Below are positions 17,397-26,594 of a stretch of 64,000 nt of DNA, in pieces. A program made the translations under genes and the position numbers. The notes below the pieces were generated by a model, which was not told the DNA's origin, did not search any database, and was given only the letters and a program-made list of their open reading frames with translations. Source of the stretch: Paenarthrobacter histidinolovorans (GTDB lineage: Bacteria > Actinomycetota > Actinomycetes > Actinomycetales > Micrococcaceae); the NCBI RefSeq assembly GCF_014647595.1, contig NZ_BMPM01000002.1:62001-126000 (forward strand), in the 5' to 3' direction. Positions within the stretch are counted from its first letter, which is position 1. Each line of letters starts with the position of its first letter.

Positions 17397-18536
17397 ATGA
17401 GTGTTCAGTTGGGCATGCCGATGCCCCCTTCCAGCAGTGCCGCAGGCAGCGCGGAAAGCGGCGGGCACGCTCCGCCACCCCGACCTGCCGGAACGCCTGC
17501 CGGATTGTGGGACCAGTACGGTCGTCGCGCCACTGACATGCGTCTTTCCTTGACAGACAAATGCAACTTGCGGTGTACGTACTGCATGCCTGCCGAGGGC
17601 CTCGATTGGCTTTCCAAGCAGGCTGTCATGACCCGGGATGAGATCGTCCGGATAGTACGCATCGGCGTTACGGCCCTCGGCGTCCGGGAACTCCGCCTCA
17701 CCGGCGGTGAACCGTTGGTCCGCGCCGACCTCGCCGATATCATCTCCGGCATCCGCAGCGAACATCCGGACCTTCCCATCTCCATGACCACCAACGGTGT
17801 GGGGCTGGATAAGAAAGCTGCTGCCCTGAAGGCTGCCGGCCTCACCCGGATCAATGTCTCCCTCGATTCCCTGCATGAGGAAACATTCACCAAACTCACC
17901 CGCCGTCCGTTCCTGGACAAGGTCCTGGCCGGTGTGGATGCCGCCTGGGCGGCAGGCCTGGGTCCCGTCAAGCTCAACGCCGTGCTCATGCGTGGCATCA
18001 ATGACACCGAGTCCCCGGAGCTCCTGGCCTGGGCCTTGGGCCGCGGCTACGAACTTCGCTTCATCGAGCAGATGCCCCTCGACGCCGACCACGGCTGGAC
18101 GCGCCGCAACATGATTACGGCCGCGGAGATCCGTGGACTCCTGTCCCGGGACTTCGTACTGTCCAGCGATCCCCGCGAAAGGGACGGCGCTCCAGCAGAG
18201 CGCTTTGAAGTACGACGCCGGGACGCAGCGTCCGGGGATGCCTCCGGTCCCGTGCTGGGTACAGTCGGCATTATCGCTTCTGTCACCGAACCGTTCTGCT
18301 CGGACTGCCGCCGCACGCGCATCACCGCCGAGGGCAAGATCATGAGCTGTCTGTTCTCCCGTGAAGAGTTTGATCTCCTGGGGCTGCTTCGCAGCGGGGC
18401 GACGGATGCCGAGCTCGCCGGACGTTGGCAGGACGCCATGTGGATCAAGCCCAAGGCCCATGGCATGGACCATACCGGTCTCGGCGCAGCGGACTTCGTC
18501 CAGCCGGACCGCAGCATGAGCGCAATCGGAGGCTGA
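17397..18536 (+). CDS. moaA: GTP 3',8-cyclase (radical SAM)
   Basis: 379-residue MoaA, first enzyme of molybdenum cofactor synthesis. The radical-SAM cluster motif C56-x3-C60-x2-C63 is in LTDKCNLRCTYCMPAEG; LRLTGGEPLVRADL binds SAM; the second 4Fe4S cluster uses cysteines in EPFCSDCRRTRITAEGKIMSCLF. The C-terminus ends MSAIGG, the conserved Gly-Gly tail that inserts into the active site. About 40 poorly conserved, Pro/Ser-rich residues precede the core. moaD follows after four bases. It is divergent from the two-component genes. Confidence 0.95.
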   Translation: MSVQLGMPMPPSSSAAGSAESGGHAPPPRPAGTPAGLWDQYGRRATDMRLSLTDKCNLRCTYCMPAEGLDWLSKQAVMTRDEIVRIVRIGVTALGVRELRLTGGEPLVRADLADIISGIRSEHPDLPISMTTNGVGLDKKAAALKAAGLTRINVSLDSLHEETFTKLTRRPFLDKVLAGVDAAWAAGLGPVKLNAVLMRGINDTESPELLAWALGRGYELRFIEQMPLDADHGWTRRNMITAAEIRGLLSRDFVLSSDPRERDGAPAERFEVRRRDAASGDASGPVLGTVGIIASVTEPFCSDCRRTRITAEGKIMSCLFSREEFDLLGLLRSGATDAELAGRWQDAMWIKPKAHGMDHTGLGAADFVQPDRSMSAIGG

Positions 18537-18540
18537 AAAC

Positions 18541-18807
18541 TTGTTGGTTCGTTACTTCGCTGCCGCGCGCGCGGCAGCGGGAGTCGAAGAAGAACTCCAT
18601 GCCCTTCCGGAAGGCACCAGTCTGGAAGGACTCCTGGAAGCCGTCCTCGCCGTCGAACGTCCGGCGCCTCCGGAGGGTACGCCGACTCTGGCGAGGATAG
18701 TGGCCCGCAGCAGCTTCCTCCGCAATGAAGTGGCCGTCCGGGACCACTCTGTGCCGCTGGGCACAGAAGACGTCATCGACGTCCTTCCGCCGTTCGCCGG
18801 AGGCTAG
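18541..18807 (+). CDS. moaD: Molybdopterin synthase sulfur-carrier subunit
   Basis: 88-residue ubiquitin-fold protein ending PPFAGG; the C-terminal Gly-Gly is adenylated and thiocarboxylated to donate sulfur to molybdopterin. VLVRYFAAARAAAGVEEE at the N-terminus is a standard MoaD beginning. Translation starts at a TTG (18541) with GGAGG, itself inside the end of moaA, eight bases upstream, so moaA-moaD are translationally linked. Its TAG stop shares the CTAG at 18804-18807 with the stop of the convergent gene. Confidence 0.93.
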   Translation: MLVRYFAAARAAAGVEEELHALPEGTSLEGLLEAVLAVERPAPPEGTPTLARIVARSSFLRNEVAVRDHSVPLGTEDVIDVLPPFAGG

Positions 18808-19286
18808 GGGCGCGGCTGTACCGGCGTTTTCCGGAACACGCTTTTGAGCAGGGGGCTGAAAGCGGTGTGGCCTTCCAGCCGCAAGTCAGCCGTGTGCACC
18901 AGGACGCCATCTTCAACGCGGAAGGTGTGCTTGGCCACGCCATCGGCGGTGCGCCTTTCCAAGGTCAGGACTCCCGCGCTCCACGTTCCCCTGACGGGAG
19001 CGGTCGGCGGCTTTCCCATGCTGTCCACGTAGTACCACAGGGTGTCGCCATGGTCGCGGTCGACCGTGAACATGCCGTGTCCTTCGAAATGGGCACCGTC
19101 GGGTTCCCGGTGCCTGTAGCTCTGGACCACTGCGTGTCCACCGGCGGCCTGGGAAAACACCACTTCGGCCTCAGCCGTCCGTGCTGTCCCCCACGGGGAC
19201 GGCGCGATCTCCGTAATGCCCCTCCAATGGCCAATGAAATCCCGCAGAACATCGGCAGCATGACCGGTTGCGGGCAGGTCCATCAC
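18804..19286 (-). CDS. DUF1579-like protein
   Basis: 160-residue soluble protein resembling the DUF1579 or calycin-like beta-barrel group: FIGHWRGITEIAPSPWG near the N-terminus is typical of small-molecule-binding barrels in which a G-x-W motif opens the first strand. TLWYYVDSMGKPPTAPVRGTW and LTLERRTADGVAKHTFRVED continue as alternating strands. There is no signal peptide. No pathway is suggested by the neighbours; the gene stands alone between convergent moaD and the M16 peptidase. Function unknown. Confidence 0.65.
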   Translation of the reverse strand: MMDLPATGHAADVLRDFIGHWRGITEIAPSPWGTARTAEAEVVFSQAAGGHAVVQSYRHREPDGAHFEGHGMFTVDRDHGDTLWYYVDSMGKPPTAPVRGTWSAGVLTLERRTADGVAKHTFRVEDGVLVHTADLRLEGHTAFSPLLKSVFRKTPVQPRP

Positions 19287-19384
19287 TTCTCCAAAGTCAA
19301 CGGGGCAGCATCACCTTGTGAGATCATGCTGCCTCGTTGATGGCGCCTGCGTCCAGAGACTGCGGATTTGGAGGAAGGACCGGT

Positions 19385-20728
19385 TCAGAGACCGAAAGTC
19401 TCCGATTCCTCGAAGGGTCCAACAACCGTGATGGTTCGGGGAGCCCCGGCCAGTTCCCGGGCAAGGTCCCGGACCTCTTCGACGGTGACAGCCTGGATGC
19501 GGGCCAATGTCTCGTCGATATCCTGGAACTCACCGGAGACCAGCTCTGCCCGGCCCAGCCGGGACATCCGGGAACCCGTATCCTCAAGGGCCAAAACAAT
19601 CCCGCCGCTGAGCTGTCCGACTGCTTTCCGGAGCTCGTCCTCGGTGATGCCATCCTCAGCCAGCTTGTCCAGCTCCACACCCAGCAACTCCACGACCTGG
19701 CGGACCTTGGAAGGCGTGCAACCGGCGTACATCCCGAAGTATCCGGCATCGGCGTAGGCGGCCGTGAACGAGTACGTCGAGTAGACCAAACCGCGCTTTT
19801 CCCGGATCTCCTGGAATAGCCGCGAGGACATGCCCCCACCGAGAACGGCGTTGAGAACACTCATGACAAAACGGCGATCATCGGTGGCGACAATCGTGGG
19901 GCAGCCCATGATGATGTTCGCTTGTTCCACAGGACGCTTCACCACGTGCAGGCCCGATGTTCCGGCAATGACCGCCCTGCCAGTCCCACGCCGGTCCACC
20001 GGAGCGGCATCGGCGTCAAGCTGCCAGCCGGCAGCGGTCAGGGCGTCGAGAACAAGCCCGCAGACGACGTCGTGGTCCAATCCACCCGCAGCGGTAATGA
20101 CCAACTCTTCCGGCCGGTAGTAGCGCTGGTAGTGCTCCCATACGGAATCGCGTGCCACGGCTTTAATGGCTTCAGGAGTTCCACCGATGGGGCGGGCCAG
20201 CGGGTGCTCACCCAGCACGGCGGCCACAAACTTCTCATGGGCTACATCCGTGGGGTCATCGCTGTCCATGGCGATTTCCTCGAGGATAACGTCGCGCTCC
20301 TGCTCCAGTTCCGCAGGGTCCAGGACCGCGCCCGTGATCATGTCAGCGATGACATCGATGGCCATGGGGAGATCGGTGTCCAGCACCCGGGCAAAGTAGC
20401 AGGTGCTTTCCTTCGCCGTCGCAGCATTGGACTCGCCGCCTACCTCGTCAAACGCCGAGGCAATTTCCAAGGCTGTGCGGCGTTTGGTGCCCTTGAACAA
20501 CAGGTGCTCAAGGAAGTGTGTTGATCCGTGCTGGCCTTCTGCCTCATCACGGGAACCGACTGCCACCCAGAATCCAATGGTGGCCGATCGCTGGCCCGGC
20601 ATTGCCTCGGTCAGCACGCGGACGCCGCCAGGAAGAACGGAACGCCGGACAACGGAACCGCCCTCGGCACCATGGATCAATTCGCCGCCAGGAAGAGTTT
20701 GCTCCAACGGCAAGGGTACGACAGTCAT
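19385..20728 (-). CDS. M16-family zinc peptidase
   Basis: 447-residue insulinase/mitochondrial-processing-peptidase-type protease. The inverted zinc motif H-x-x-E-H is present in HGSTHFLEHLLFKGTKRR, with the downstream Glu region in ERDVILEEIAMDSDDP. The second, inactive half-domain contains VLGGGMSSRLFQEIREKRGL and YFGMYAGCTPSKVRQVVELL. Length fits bacterial PepR/YmxG-like proteins, which habitually follow pnp, as here. Substrates of these bacterial proteases are poorly known. It is separated from pnp by a hairpin at 20754-20788. Confidence 0.9.
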   Translation of the reverse strand: MTVVPLPLEQTLPGGELIHGAEGGSVVRRSVLPGGVRVLTEAMPGQRSATIGFWVAVGSRDEAEGQHGSTHFLEHLLFKGTKRRTALEIASAFDEVGGESNAATAKESTCYFARVLDTDLPMAIDVIADMITGAVLDPAELEQERDVILEEIAMDSDDPTDVAHEKFVAAVLGEHPLARPIGGTPEAIKAVARDSVWEHYQRYYRPEELVITAAGGLDHDVVCGLVLDALTAAGWQLDADAAPVDRRGTGRAVIAGTSGLHVVKRPVEQANIIMGCPTIVATDDRRFVMSVLNAVLGGGMSSRLFQEIREKRGLVYSTYSFTAAYADAGYFGMYAGCTPSKVRQVVELLGVELDKLAEDGITEDELRKAVGQLSGGIVLALEDTGSRMSRLGRAELVSGEFQDIDETLARIQAVTVEEVRDLARELAGAPRTITVVGPFEESETFGL

Positions 20729-20753
20729 TAAAGCCTTTCGGGTTAAGGCCGGA

Positions 20754-20788
20754 AGGGCCGGTGGAGCTTTTTCAAGCCCACCGGCCCT
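20754..20788 (-). terminator. Hairpin downstream of pnp
   Basis: Eleven-base-pair stem AGGGCCGGTGG (20754-20764) with its complement at 20778-20788; the 13-base loop contains a second small stem (GCTT/AAGC). It lies between the pnp stop and the M16-peptidase start. There is no clear T tract in the minus-strand direction, so it may be a partial terminator, a processing site or an mRNA stabiliser. Confidence 0.55.
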
Positions 20789-20809
20789 GCCGGGTGTACT
20801 GCTTACAGA

Positions 20810-23062
20810 CTACTCTGCGGAAGCTTCTGCGGCCTCGGCCGGAGCGTCCTCGGAAGCTGCGCCTTCTTCATCGGCAACAACCGGCGAGAGGGAGAGCTTT
20901 CCGCGGTCGTCGATCTTGGTGATCTCAACCTGGACCTTCTGGCCCACGGAAACGACGTCATCGACGTTGTCCACGCGCTTGCCGTTGGCCAGCTTGCGGA
21001 GCTCGGAGATGTGCAGCAGGCCGTCCTTGCCCGGAGTAAGGGAAACGAAGGCGCCGAAGGTAGTGGTCTTGACGACCGTTCCCAGGTAGCGCTCACCGAT
21101 TTCCGGTACCTGCGGGTTGGCGATGGCGTTGATGGCCGAACGTGCTGCATCTGCAGACGGACCATTGGTGGCGCCGATGTAGACCGTGCCGTCATCCTCG
21201 ATGGAGATGTCCGCGCCCGTGTCTTCCTGGATCTGGTTGATCATCTTGCCCTTGGGGCCAATGACCTCGCCGATCTTGTCCACGGGGATCTTCACGGCGA
21301 TGACGCGCGGTGCGAACTCGGAGAGCTCATCCGGGGTGTCAATCGCGGCGTTGATGACCTCGAGGATGTGGAGGCGTGCTTCGCGGGCCTGCTTCAGTGC
21401 TGCTGCCAGCACGGACGCGGGGATGCCGTCCAGCTTGGTGTCCAGCTGGATGGCCGTGACGAACTCGGAAGTACCGGCAACCTTGAAGTCCATGTCACCG
21501 AAAGCGTCTTCGGCGCCGAGGATGTCGGTCAGGGCTGCGTAGCGGGTCTGGCCGTCAACCTGGTCGGAAACCAGGCCCATGGCGATACCGGCGACGGCTG
21601 CCTTCAGCGGCACACCAGCGTTGAGCATGGAGAGCGTCGAAGCGCAGACCGAACCCATGGAGGTGGAACCGTTGGATCCGAGTGCTTCGGATACCTGGCG
21701 GATGGCGTAGGGGAATTCTTCCCGGCTGGGCAGAACCGGAACCAGGGCGCGCTCGGCAAGGGCACCGTGGCCGATTTCGCGGCGCTTGGGGGAACCAACG
21801 CGGCCGGTTTCACCGGTGGAGTACGGCGGGAAGTTGTAGTTGTGCATGTAGCGCTTGCGCGTTACCGGCGACAACGAGTCGATCTGCTGTTCCATCTTGA
21901 GCATGTTCAGCGTGGTGACACCCATGATCTGGGTCTCGCCGCGTTCGAAGATGGCGGAACCGTGAACGCGGGGAAGAACCTCGACCTCAGCCGTCAGCTG
22001 GCGGATGTCCGTCAGGCCACGGCCGTCGATACGGACCTGGTCCTTGAGGATGCGCTGGCGCACGACGTGCTTGGTGACCGAGCGGAATGCCGCGGACAGT
22101 TCCTTCTCGCGGCCTTCGAACTGGCCGGCAAGTTCCCCAAGGACTTCGTCCTTGAGTTCGTCGGAGGCGTTGTCGCGGTCCTGCTTGTCGGCGATCTGGA
22201 AGACAGCAGCCAGCTTGTCGGCAGCTGCGGCTTCAACAGCGGCGTAAACGTCGTCCTGGTAGTCCAGGAAGACCGGGAACTCCACCGTGGGCTTGGCGGC
22301 GCGGGCTGCCAGGTCTGCCTGTGCTTCACAGAGTGCCTTGATGAACGGCTTGGCAGCCTCGAGGCCCTCGGAAACAACCTCTTCGGTGGGAGCGGTTGCG
22401 CCCTGTTCCTTGATGAGGTTCCAGGAGTTGTCCGTGGCTTCGGCTTCAACCATCATGATGGCGACGTCGTCCCCGGCAATGCGGCCGGCGACAACCATGT
22501 TGAAGACAGCGTTTTCGAGCTGCGAGTGCTTGGGGAAAGCAACCCACTGCGAACCCTGCTCGTCGGCGATGAGGGCAACGCGGACGCCACCGATCGGGCC
22601 GGAGAACGGGAGACCGGAAAGCTGGGTGGACATCGAGGATGCGTTGATCGCAACGACGTCGTACAGCTCATCGGGGTTGATCGCCAGGACGGTGACGACG
22701 ATCTGGACCTCGTTGCGCAGGCCCTTGACGAATGCCGGGCGAAGCGGGCGGTCCATCAGGCGGCAAGCCAGGATGGCTTCGGTGGAAGGACGGCCTTCGC
22801 GGCGGAAGAACGAACCCGGGATACGGCCGGCAGCGTACATGCGCTCTTCGACATCCACGGTCAGCGGGAAGAAGTCGAAACCTTCGCGCGGCTGCTTGCC
22901 TGCGGTGGTTGCGGAGAGCAGTGCGGTGTCTTCGTCGATGTAGACCATCGATGCGCCGGCTGCCTGCTTGGCAAGGCGGCCTGTTTCGAAGCGAATGACG
23001 CGCTTTCCAAAACGGCCGTTGTCGATGATGGCTTCGGAGAACTGGATTTCGGGACCCTCCAT
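20810..23062 (-). CDS. pnp: Polyribonucleotide nucleotidyltransferase (PNPase)
   Basis: 750-residue phosphorolytic 3'-5' exoribonuclease. Two RNase PH-like cores are visible: the first with [20 protein letters not shown] and [20 protein letters not shown]; the second with [40 protein letters not shown] and [22 protein letters not shown] domain ([20 protein letters not shown]) and S1 domain ([20 protein letters not shown]) follow, then a short acidic tail. GGAGG lies nine bases before the ATG. It follows rpsO, the widely conserved pair, with a terminator-like hairpin and a 170-base leader region in between. Confidence 0.96.
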   Translation of the reverse strand: MEGPEIQFSEAIIDNGRFGKRVIRFETGRLAKQAAGASMVYIDEDTALLSATTAGKQPREGFDFFPLTVDVEERMYAAGRIPGSFFRREGRPSTEAILACRLMDRPLRPAFVKGLRNEVQIVVTVLAINPDELYDVVAINASSMSTQLSGLPFSGPIGGVRVALIADEQGSQWVAFPKHSQLENAVFNMVVAGRIAGDDVAIMMVEAEATDNSWNLIKEQGATAPTEEVVSEGLEAAKPFIKALCEAQADLAARAAKPTVEFPVFLDYQDDVYAAVEAAAADKLAAVFQIADKQDRDNASDELKDEVLGELAGQFEGREKELSAAFRSVTKHVVRQRILKDQVRIDGRGLTDIRQLTAEVEVLPRVHGSAIFERGETQIMGVTTLNMLKMEQQIDSLSPVTRKRYMHNYNFPPYSTGETGRVGSPKRREIGHGALAERALVPVLPSREEFPYAIRQVSEALGSNGSTSMGSVCASTLSMLNAGVPLKAAVAGIAMGLVSDQVDGQTRYAALTDILGAEDAFGDMDFKVAGTSEFVTAIQLDTKLDGIPASVLAAALKQAREARLHILEVINAAIDTPDELSEFAPRVIAVKIPVDKIGEVIGPKGKMINQIQEDTGADISIEDDGTVYIGATNGPSADAARSAINAIANPQVPEIGERYLGTVVKTTTFGAFVSLTPGKDGLLHISELRKLANGKRVDNVDDVVSVGQKVQVEITKIDDRGKLSLSPVVADEEGAASEDAPAEAAEASAE

Positions 23063-23260
23063 AGAGAGTCACCTCCGTTTCTGTTAGCGGAAGTCCACCG
23101 CATCAACCCAGGCCTCTTCTTTTTTCCTGGCCTGTACTACACCCGGTCATCGATCGAGATCCACGGGCGCCATCATCACAGATGGCCCTCCCGGGAATCA
23201 CTACCGAGGACCGCGAATGCGCGATGCGGTTGATTCCTGTTTTTAGTTGTTGGTGAAGAA

Positions 23261-23291
23261 GGCGGCCCGTCCTGCAAGGGCGCGGGCCGCC
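23261..23291 (-). terminator. Hairpin terminator after rpsO
   Basis: Nine-base G+C stem GGCGGCCCG (23261-23269) pairing with 23283-23291, loop of 13 bases, about 12 bases past the rpsO stop; the minus-strand sequence that follows begins TTCTTC. It should end or attenuate transcripts between rpsO and pnp. Confidence 0.65.
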
Positions 23292-23303
23292 CCTAAAGGC
23301 AGA

Positions 23304-23573
23304 CTAGCGGCGCAGGCCGAGACGCTCGATGAGCGAACGGTAGCGGGCGATGTCAGTGTTCTTCAGGTAGGAAAGCATGCGCTTACGACGACCGACCATG
23401 GCCAGCAAACCGCGCTGGGTGTGGAAGTCGTGCTTGTGCTCCTTCATGTGCTCAGTCAGATCCTTGATCCGCTGGGTCAGGACTGCAACCTGGACCTCGG
23501 GCGAACCGGTGTCGCCTTCAGAGGTTGCGTATTCCTTGATGATGGACTGCTTTACAGCGGCTTCAAGTGCCAC
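23304..23573 (-). CDS. rpsO: 30S ribosomal protein S15
   Basis: 89-residue S15, the usual length. The sequence [40 protein letters not shown] and [20 protein letters not shown] matches the family throughout. It binds the central domain of 16S rRNA early in 30S assembly. The GTG at 23573 is preceded by AGGAG at five bases. The frame is open upstream to 23690, but that extension is not S15-like. Confidence 0.97.
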   Translation of the reverse strand: MALEAAVKQSIIKEYATSEGDTGSPEVQVAVLTQRIKDLTEHMKEHKHDFHTQRGLLAMVGRRKRMLSYLKNTDIARYRSLIERLGLRR

Positions 23574-23732
23574 GTGAACTCCTAGAGTTGTGCCGTGCTT
23601 CCCGATGCAGCGCCTCGCTGACGGGTTGCCCTGCATGCGTTGCCGCACACAAAAACAGGTCCAGCTGCCACGGACTGCGGCCGGATCCACTCATCAGTTT
23701 ACCGGCAGGTCAGCAGTGTTGTCGAAACACCC

Positions 23733-24716
23733 CTAGCGCGGGGCGAGGAGCTCGCGGGCCTGGGCTACATCCAGGCACATTTGTTCCACCAGGGCTTCAG
23801 GTCCGCGGTAGGCCACCATGCCCCGCAGGCGCCGGGTGAATTCGACCGCGACGGTCTGCCCGTAAAGGTCGAAGTCCTCCACATTTTCCTCCGGGCGGTC
23901 GATCACGTGTGCTTCGACCTGGCGGCTGACGCCATCAAAGGTGGGGTTGGAACCCACGGATATGGCGGCAGGCCAACGCGTACCCGACTGGTCGATCAGC
24001 CAACCCGCGTAGATGCCGTCGGCGGGAATGTAGCCCGTTGAATCATGGGAAAGATTCGCTGTGGGGAATCCGAGATCGCGGCCGCGGGCAGCGCCGTGGA
24101 CAACTTCCCCACGCATCCGGTGGGGCCTGCCCAGCACGGCGGCGGCTGTCACCACATCGCCTTCGGACAAGGCCTCCCGCACCCAGGTGGAGGAACAGCG
24201 GCGGTCCGCGTCGCCGTCGTGGTGGAGCGGGAAGCCGCCCGCACCGTATTCGTTGACCACCTGCACGCCGAAGCCCAGCTGTTCGCCCAGTTCCTGCATT
24301 GTTACGACGTCGCCGACGTTCCCGGCACCGAACCGCAGATCGTGGCCAACAACAACGTGCGCCGCATGGAGACCGTCGATCAGGACGTCACGAACGAATT
24401 CGACCGGTGACATCGCTGCGAGATCCAGGGTGTATTTCATGACCAGTACGGCATCGACGCCGGTGTCGCCCAGCGCCTCCAGCTTGTCCTGCAGGCCCAT
24501 GATCAGTTCGGGCGCCGCGTCCGGCCGGTGGACCTGGGCCGGATGGGGATCAAAGGTCACGGCGACGGAAGGAATGTTGTACCGCTTTGCCGTGTCCGTC
24601 AGCTGCGAGAGGACATGCTGGTGGCCCCGATGTACCCCGTCAAAATTGCCGATGGTGACAACGGTAGGTCCAAAGTCCTTGGGGACCTCGGTGGGATCGT
24701 TCCAGATGTGGACCAT
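23733..24716 (-). CDS. ribF: Bifunctional riboflavin kinase / FAD synthetase
   Basis: 327-residue RibF, making FMN and FAD from riboflavin. The nucleotidyltransferase domain carries VVTIGNFDGVHRGHQHVL near residue 20 and STWVREALSEGDVVTAAAVL; the riboflavin-kinase domain carries VVHGAARGRDLGFPTANLSH and DGIYAGWLID. ATG at 24716 is used; a TTG codon immediately before it (24719) is the alternative. No FMN riboswitch was recognised in the 88 bases upstream. The position between truB and rpsO is conserved in actinobacteria. Confidence 0.94.
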   Translation of the reverse strand: MVHIWNDPTEVPKDFGPTVVTIGNFDGVHRGHQHVLSQLTDTAKRYNIPSVAVTFDPHPAQVHRPDAAPELIMGLQDKLEALGDTGVDAVLVMKYTLDLAAMSPVEFVRDVLIDGLHAAHVVVGHDLRFGAGNVGDVVTMQELGEQLGFGVQVVNEYGAGGFPLHHDGDADRRCSSTWVREALSEGDVVTAAAVLGRPHRMRGEVVHGAARGRDLGFPTANLSHDSTGYIPADGIYAGWLIDQSGTRWPAAISVGSNPTFDGVSRQVEAHVIDRPEENVEDFDLYGQTVAVEFTRRLRGMVAYRGPEALVEQMCLDVAQARELLAPR

Positions 24717-24804
24717 CAACCTCGCCTTTTACTGCAGATGTTCGTTCCGTCCGGCAACCTCCCGGCGCCGGAACATTCTAAGGTTACCCGCAAGGGCTGT
24801 CGGC

Positions 24805-25239
24805 TCAGGACGGACGGCGCTTGTTGAGCCACAAGAGCCCAAGGATCGGCAGCAACAGGGGCACGAAGCCATACCCCCGGCCAAACAGCGACCACACGGT
24901 GTCGTGCGGGAAGGCCACCGGATCGAAGAGGCTGATCGCCCCAACCACCAGCACGCCAACCAGTTCCGTGAGCACAGCGGCCAGCGACACCTTGAACCAG
25001 GTGCGGCCGGGCTTGGCCAACGAAATGGTCGCCACAATGTAGACGACGGCGGCAAACGCCGAGAGGATGTGCGCCAACGGAGCTTCGGCGAACTTGGTGG
25101 CAATCTGGTAGCCGGCGCGGGCTGTCGCTGACAGGGCGAACACCGCGTATACCGCAATCAGCAGGCGCCCCGGACCGGTGTTCCGGGTGTCTTTCTGCTT
25201 CGGCTGCTGGCCGGCGGAGTTTGTCTCGGTTCCAGTCAC
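24805..25239 (-). CDS. Small four-helix membrane protein
   Basis: 144-residue protein with a charged, Gln-rich N-terminus of about 25 residues and about four transmembrane segments (LLIAVYAVFALSATARAGYQ, ILSAFAAVVYIVATISLA, VSLAAVLTELVGVLVVGAIS, FVPLLLPILGLLWL), ending with NKRRPS. The GTG at 25239 has an AAGGAAG ribosome-binding site eight bases upstream. Similar small membrane proteins lie next to ribF/truB in related Arthrobacter, but I do not recognise a characterised function. It is 20 bases downstream of another small membrane protein and probably co-transcribed. Confidence 0.7.
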   Translation of the reverse strand: MTGTETNSAGQQPKQKDTRNTGPGRLLIAVYAVFALSATARAGYQIATKFAEAPLAHILSAFAAVVYIVATISLAKPGRTWFKVSLAAVLTELVGVLVVGAISLFDPVAFPHDTVWSLFGRGYGFVPLLLPILGLLWLNKRRPS

Positions 25240-25259
25240 TTTGTGTTCTTCCTTCAAGG

Positions 25260-25613
25260 TCAGTACCAGATCTGGTTCATGCGGGCACCCATCACGAATA
25301 CCGTCACACCCACAGCTGCGAGGACGAAATTGCTCCACCGGGTCCGTTCCAGGATTGCCCAGTACACGGCGCCGAGCGGGATGATCAGTGCCGTGATCAG
25401 GTAACCCCAGAACTCCCAGGGCTCCCCGGCAATCTGCTCACCCAAGGCCACGCGGACGATTGAGCCCACCAGGTACACCAGCAGGACAACTTCGATGGCC
25501 AGCACGGAGTAGATCGTGGGGTCGTTCGGGGCTTTCTTCATCAAGCCGGCCACAAGGCACATGATGGTGGAGACCAGGCCGACAATCAGGAGTGCGTAAA
25601 AGTATCCGTCCAT
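25260..25613 (-). CDS. Small membrane protein
   Basis: 117-residue protein with about four hydrophobic helices (FYALLIVGLVSTIMCLVAGL, VLAIEVVLLVYLVGSIV, WGYLITALIIPLGAVYWAIL, FVLAAVGVTVFVMGARM) ending NQIWY. It starts two bases after truB stops and lies just before the previous small membrane protein, so the two may form a pair. No family function is recognised. Confidence 0.7.
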   Translation of the reverse strand: MDGYFYALLIVGLVSTIMCLVAGLMKKAPNDPTIYSVLAIEVVLLVYLVGSIVRVALGEQIAGEPWEFWGYLITALIIPLGAVYWAILERTRWSNFVLAAVGVTVFVMGARMNQIWY

Positions 25614-25615
25614 GC

Positions 25616-26569
25616 CTACTTTGCCTGCCCTGCTCCCGTGTCCGTTCCAGAGCCCGTTCCCGAGCCCGTTCCCGGCGCAAAGACCAACACGGGTTTGGCA
25701 AAGGCTCCACTGTCGGCCAGCAAAGCGACCAACTCCCCCGACGGCGCGAACGCTGCGGCGGGATTCCCGGCCGTGGCAGCATCCGCAGTGCCTGCCCCCG
25801 GACCGGCAGCAATGCGGCGTCCGAAGGAGATTTCCGTGGTTTCCTCGTCGCTCAGTTCCCGGTTGGGCATCAGGGCACGTGCGGCCAGGGACATATCAAG
25901 GACCTCGAGCTCTTCTGCAAGCTCCTCCAAAGTCCTCGCCTGGTCGATCGAGTACGGTCCCACCTGGGTACGACGCAGGGCCGTGAGGTGTCCGCCGACA
26001 CCCAAGTCGTTGCCAAGGTCGCGGGCCAAGGCCCTGATGTACGTGCCGGAGGAGCATTCCACGGTGACGTCGACGTCAACTACCCTGCCGCCGTCGACCC
26101 TGGTGACCGCGTGGATGTCGAAGCGGTGGATGGTGACCGGGCGGGCAGCGAGCTTGACCTCTTCGCCTGAGCGGACCCGGGCGTAGGAACGTTCGCCGTT
26201 GACTTTGATGGCGCTGACGCTGCTGGGCACCTGCTGGATGGGACCGGTCAGCGCGGCAACACCGGCTTCGATGGCGTGGTCGGTGACATCCGCTGCGCTG
26301 CGGGCCTCCGTAACCTCGCCTTCGGCGTCGTCCGTGATGGTGGTTTCGCCGAGCCTGATGGTGGCGGTATACGTCTTGGACGTGCCAACAATGTAGGTCA
26401 GGAGCCGGGTTGCTTTGTTAATGCCCAGCACGAGCACCCCTGTGGCCATGGGATCGAGCGTCCCCGCATGCCCCACTTTCCGGGTGCCGGCCAGCCGCCG
26501 CATCCGGCCAACCACATCATGGCTGGTCCATCCCTGCGGTTTGTCAACGATTACCAGTCCAGAAAGCAC
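25616..26569 (-). CDS. truB: tRNA pseudouridine(55) synthase
   Basis: 317-residue TruB, which makes pseudouridine 55 in the T loop of tRNAs. The family start LSGLVIVDKPQGWTSHDVV and the catalytic block KVGHAGTLDPMATGVLVLG (Asp39) are present, as are LLTYIVGTSKTYTATIRLG and SGTYIRALARDLG. The GTG at 26569 gives the conserved N-terminus, but the ribosome-binding site is poor. The C-terminus carries a low-complexity Gly/Thr/Ser tail (TGSGTGSGTDTGAG). The gene is 25 bases from, and divergent to, an aminotransferase gene that interrupts the usual rbfA-truB junction. Confidence 0.93.
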   Translation of the reverse strand: MLSGLVIVDKPQGWTSHDVVGRMRRLAGTRKVGHAGTLDPMATGVLVLGINKATRLLTYIVGTSKTYTATIRLGETTITDDAEGEVTEARSAADVTDHAIEAGVAALTGPIQQVPSSVSAIKVNGERSYARVRSGEEVKLAARPVTIHRFDIHAVTRVDGGRVVDVDVTVECSSGTYIRALARDLGNDLGVGGHLTALRRTQVGPYSIDQARTLEELAEELEVLDMSLAARALMPNRELSDEETTEISFGRRIAAGPGAGTADAATAGNPAAAFAPSGELVALLADSGAFAKPVLVFAPGTGSGTGSGTDTGAGQAK

Positions 26570-26594
26570 GCTTACCAGTATATGGGTGGCTAGG

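Noticed and set aside
24717..24804. FMN riboswitch ahead of ribF
   Set aside because: The gap is only 88 bases and no RFN-element conserved blocks were seen.
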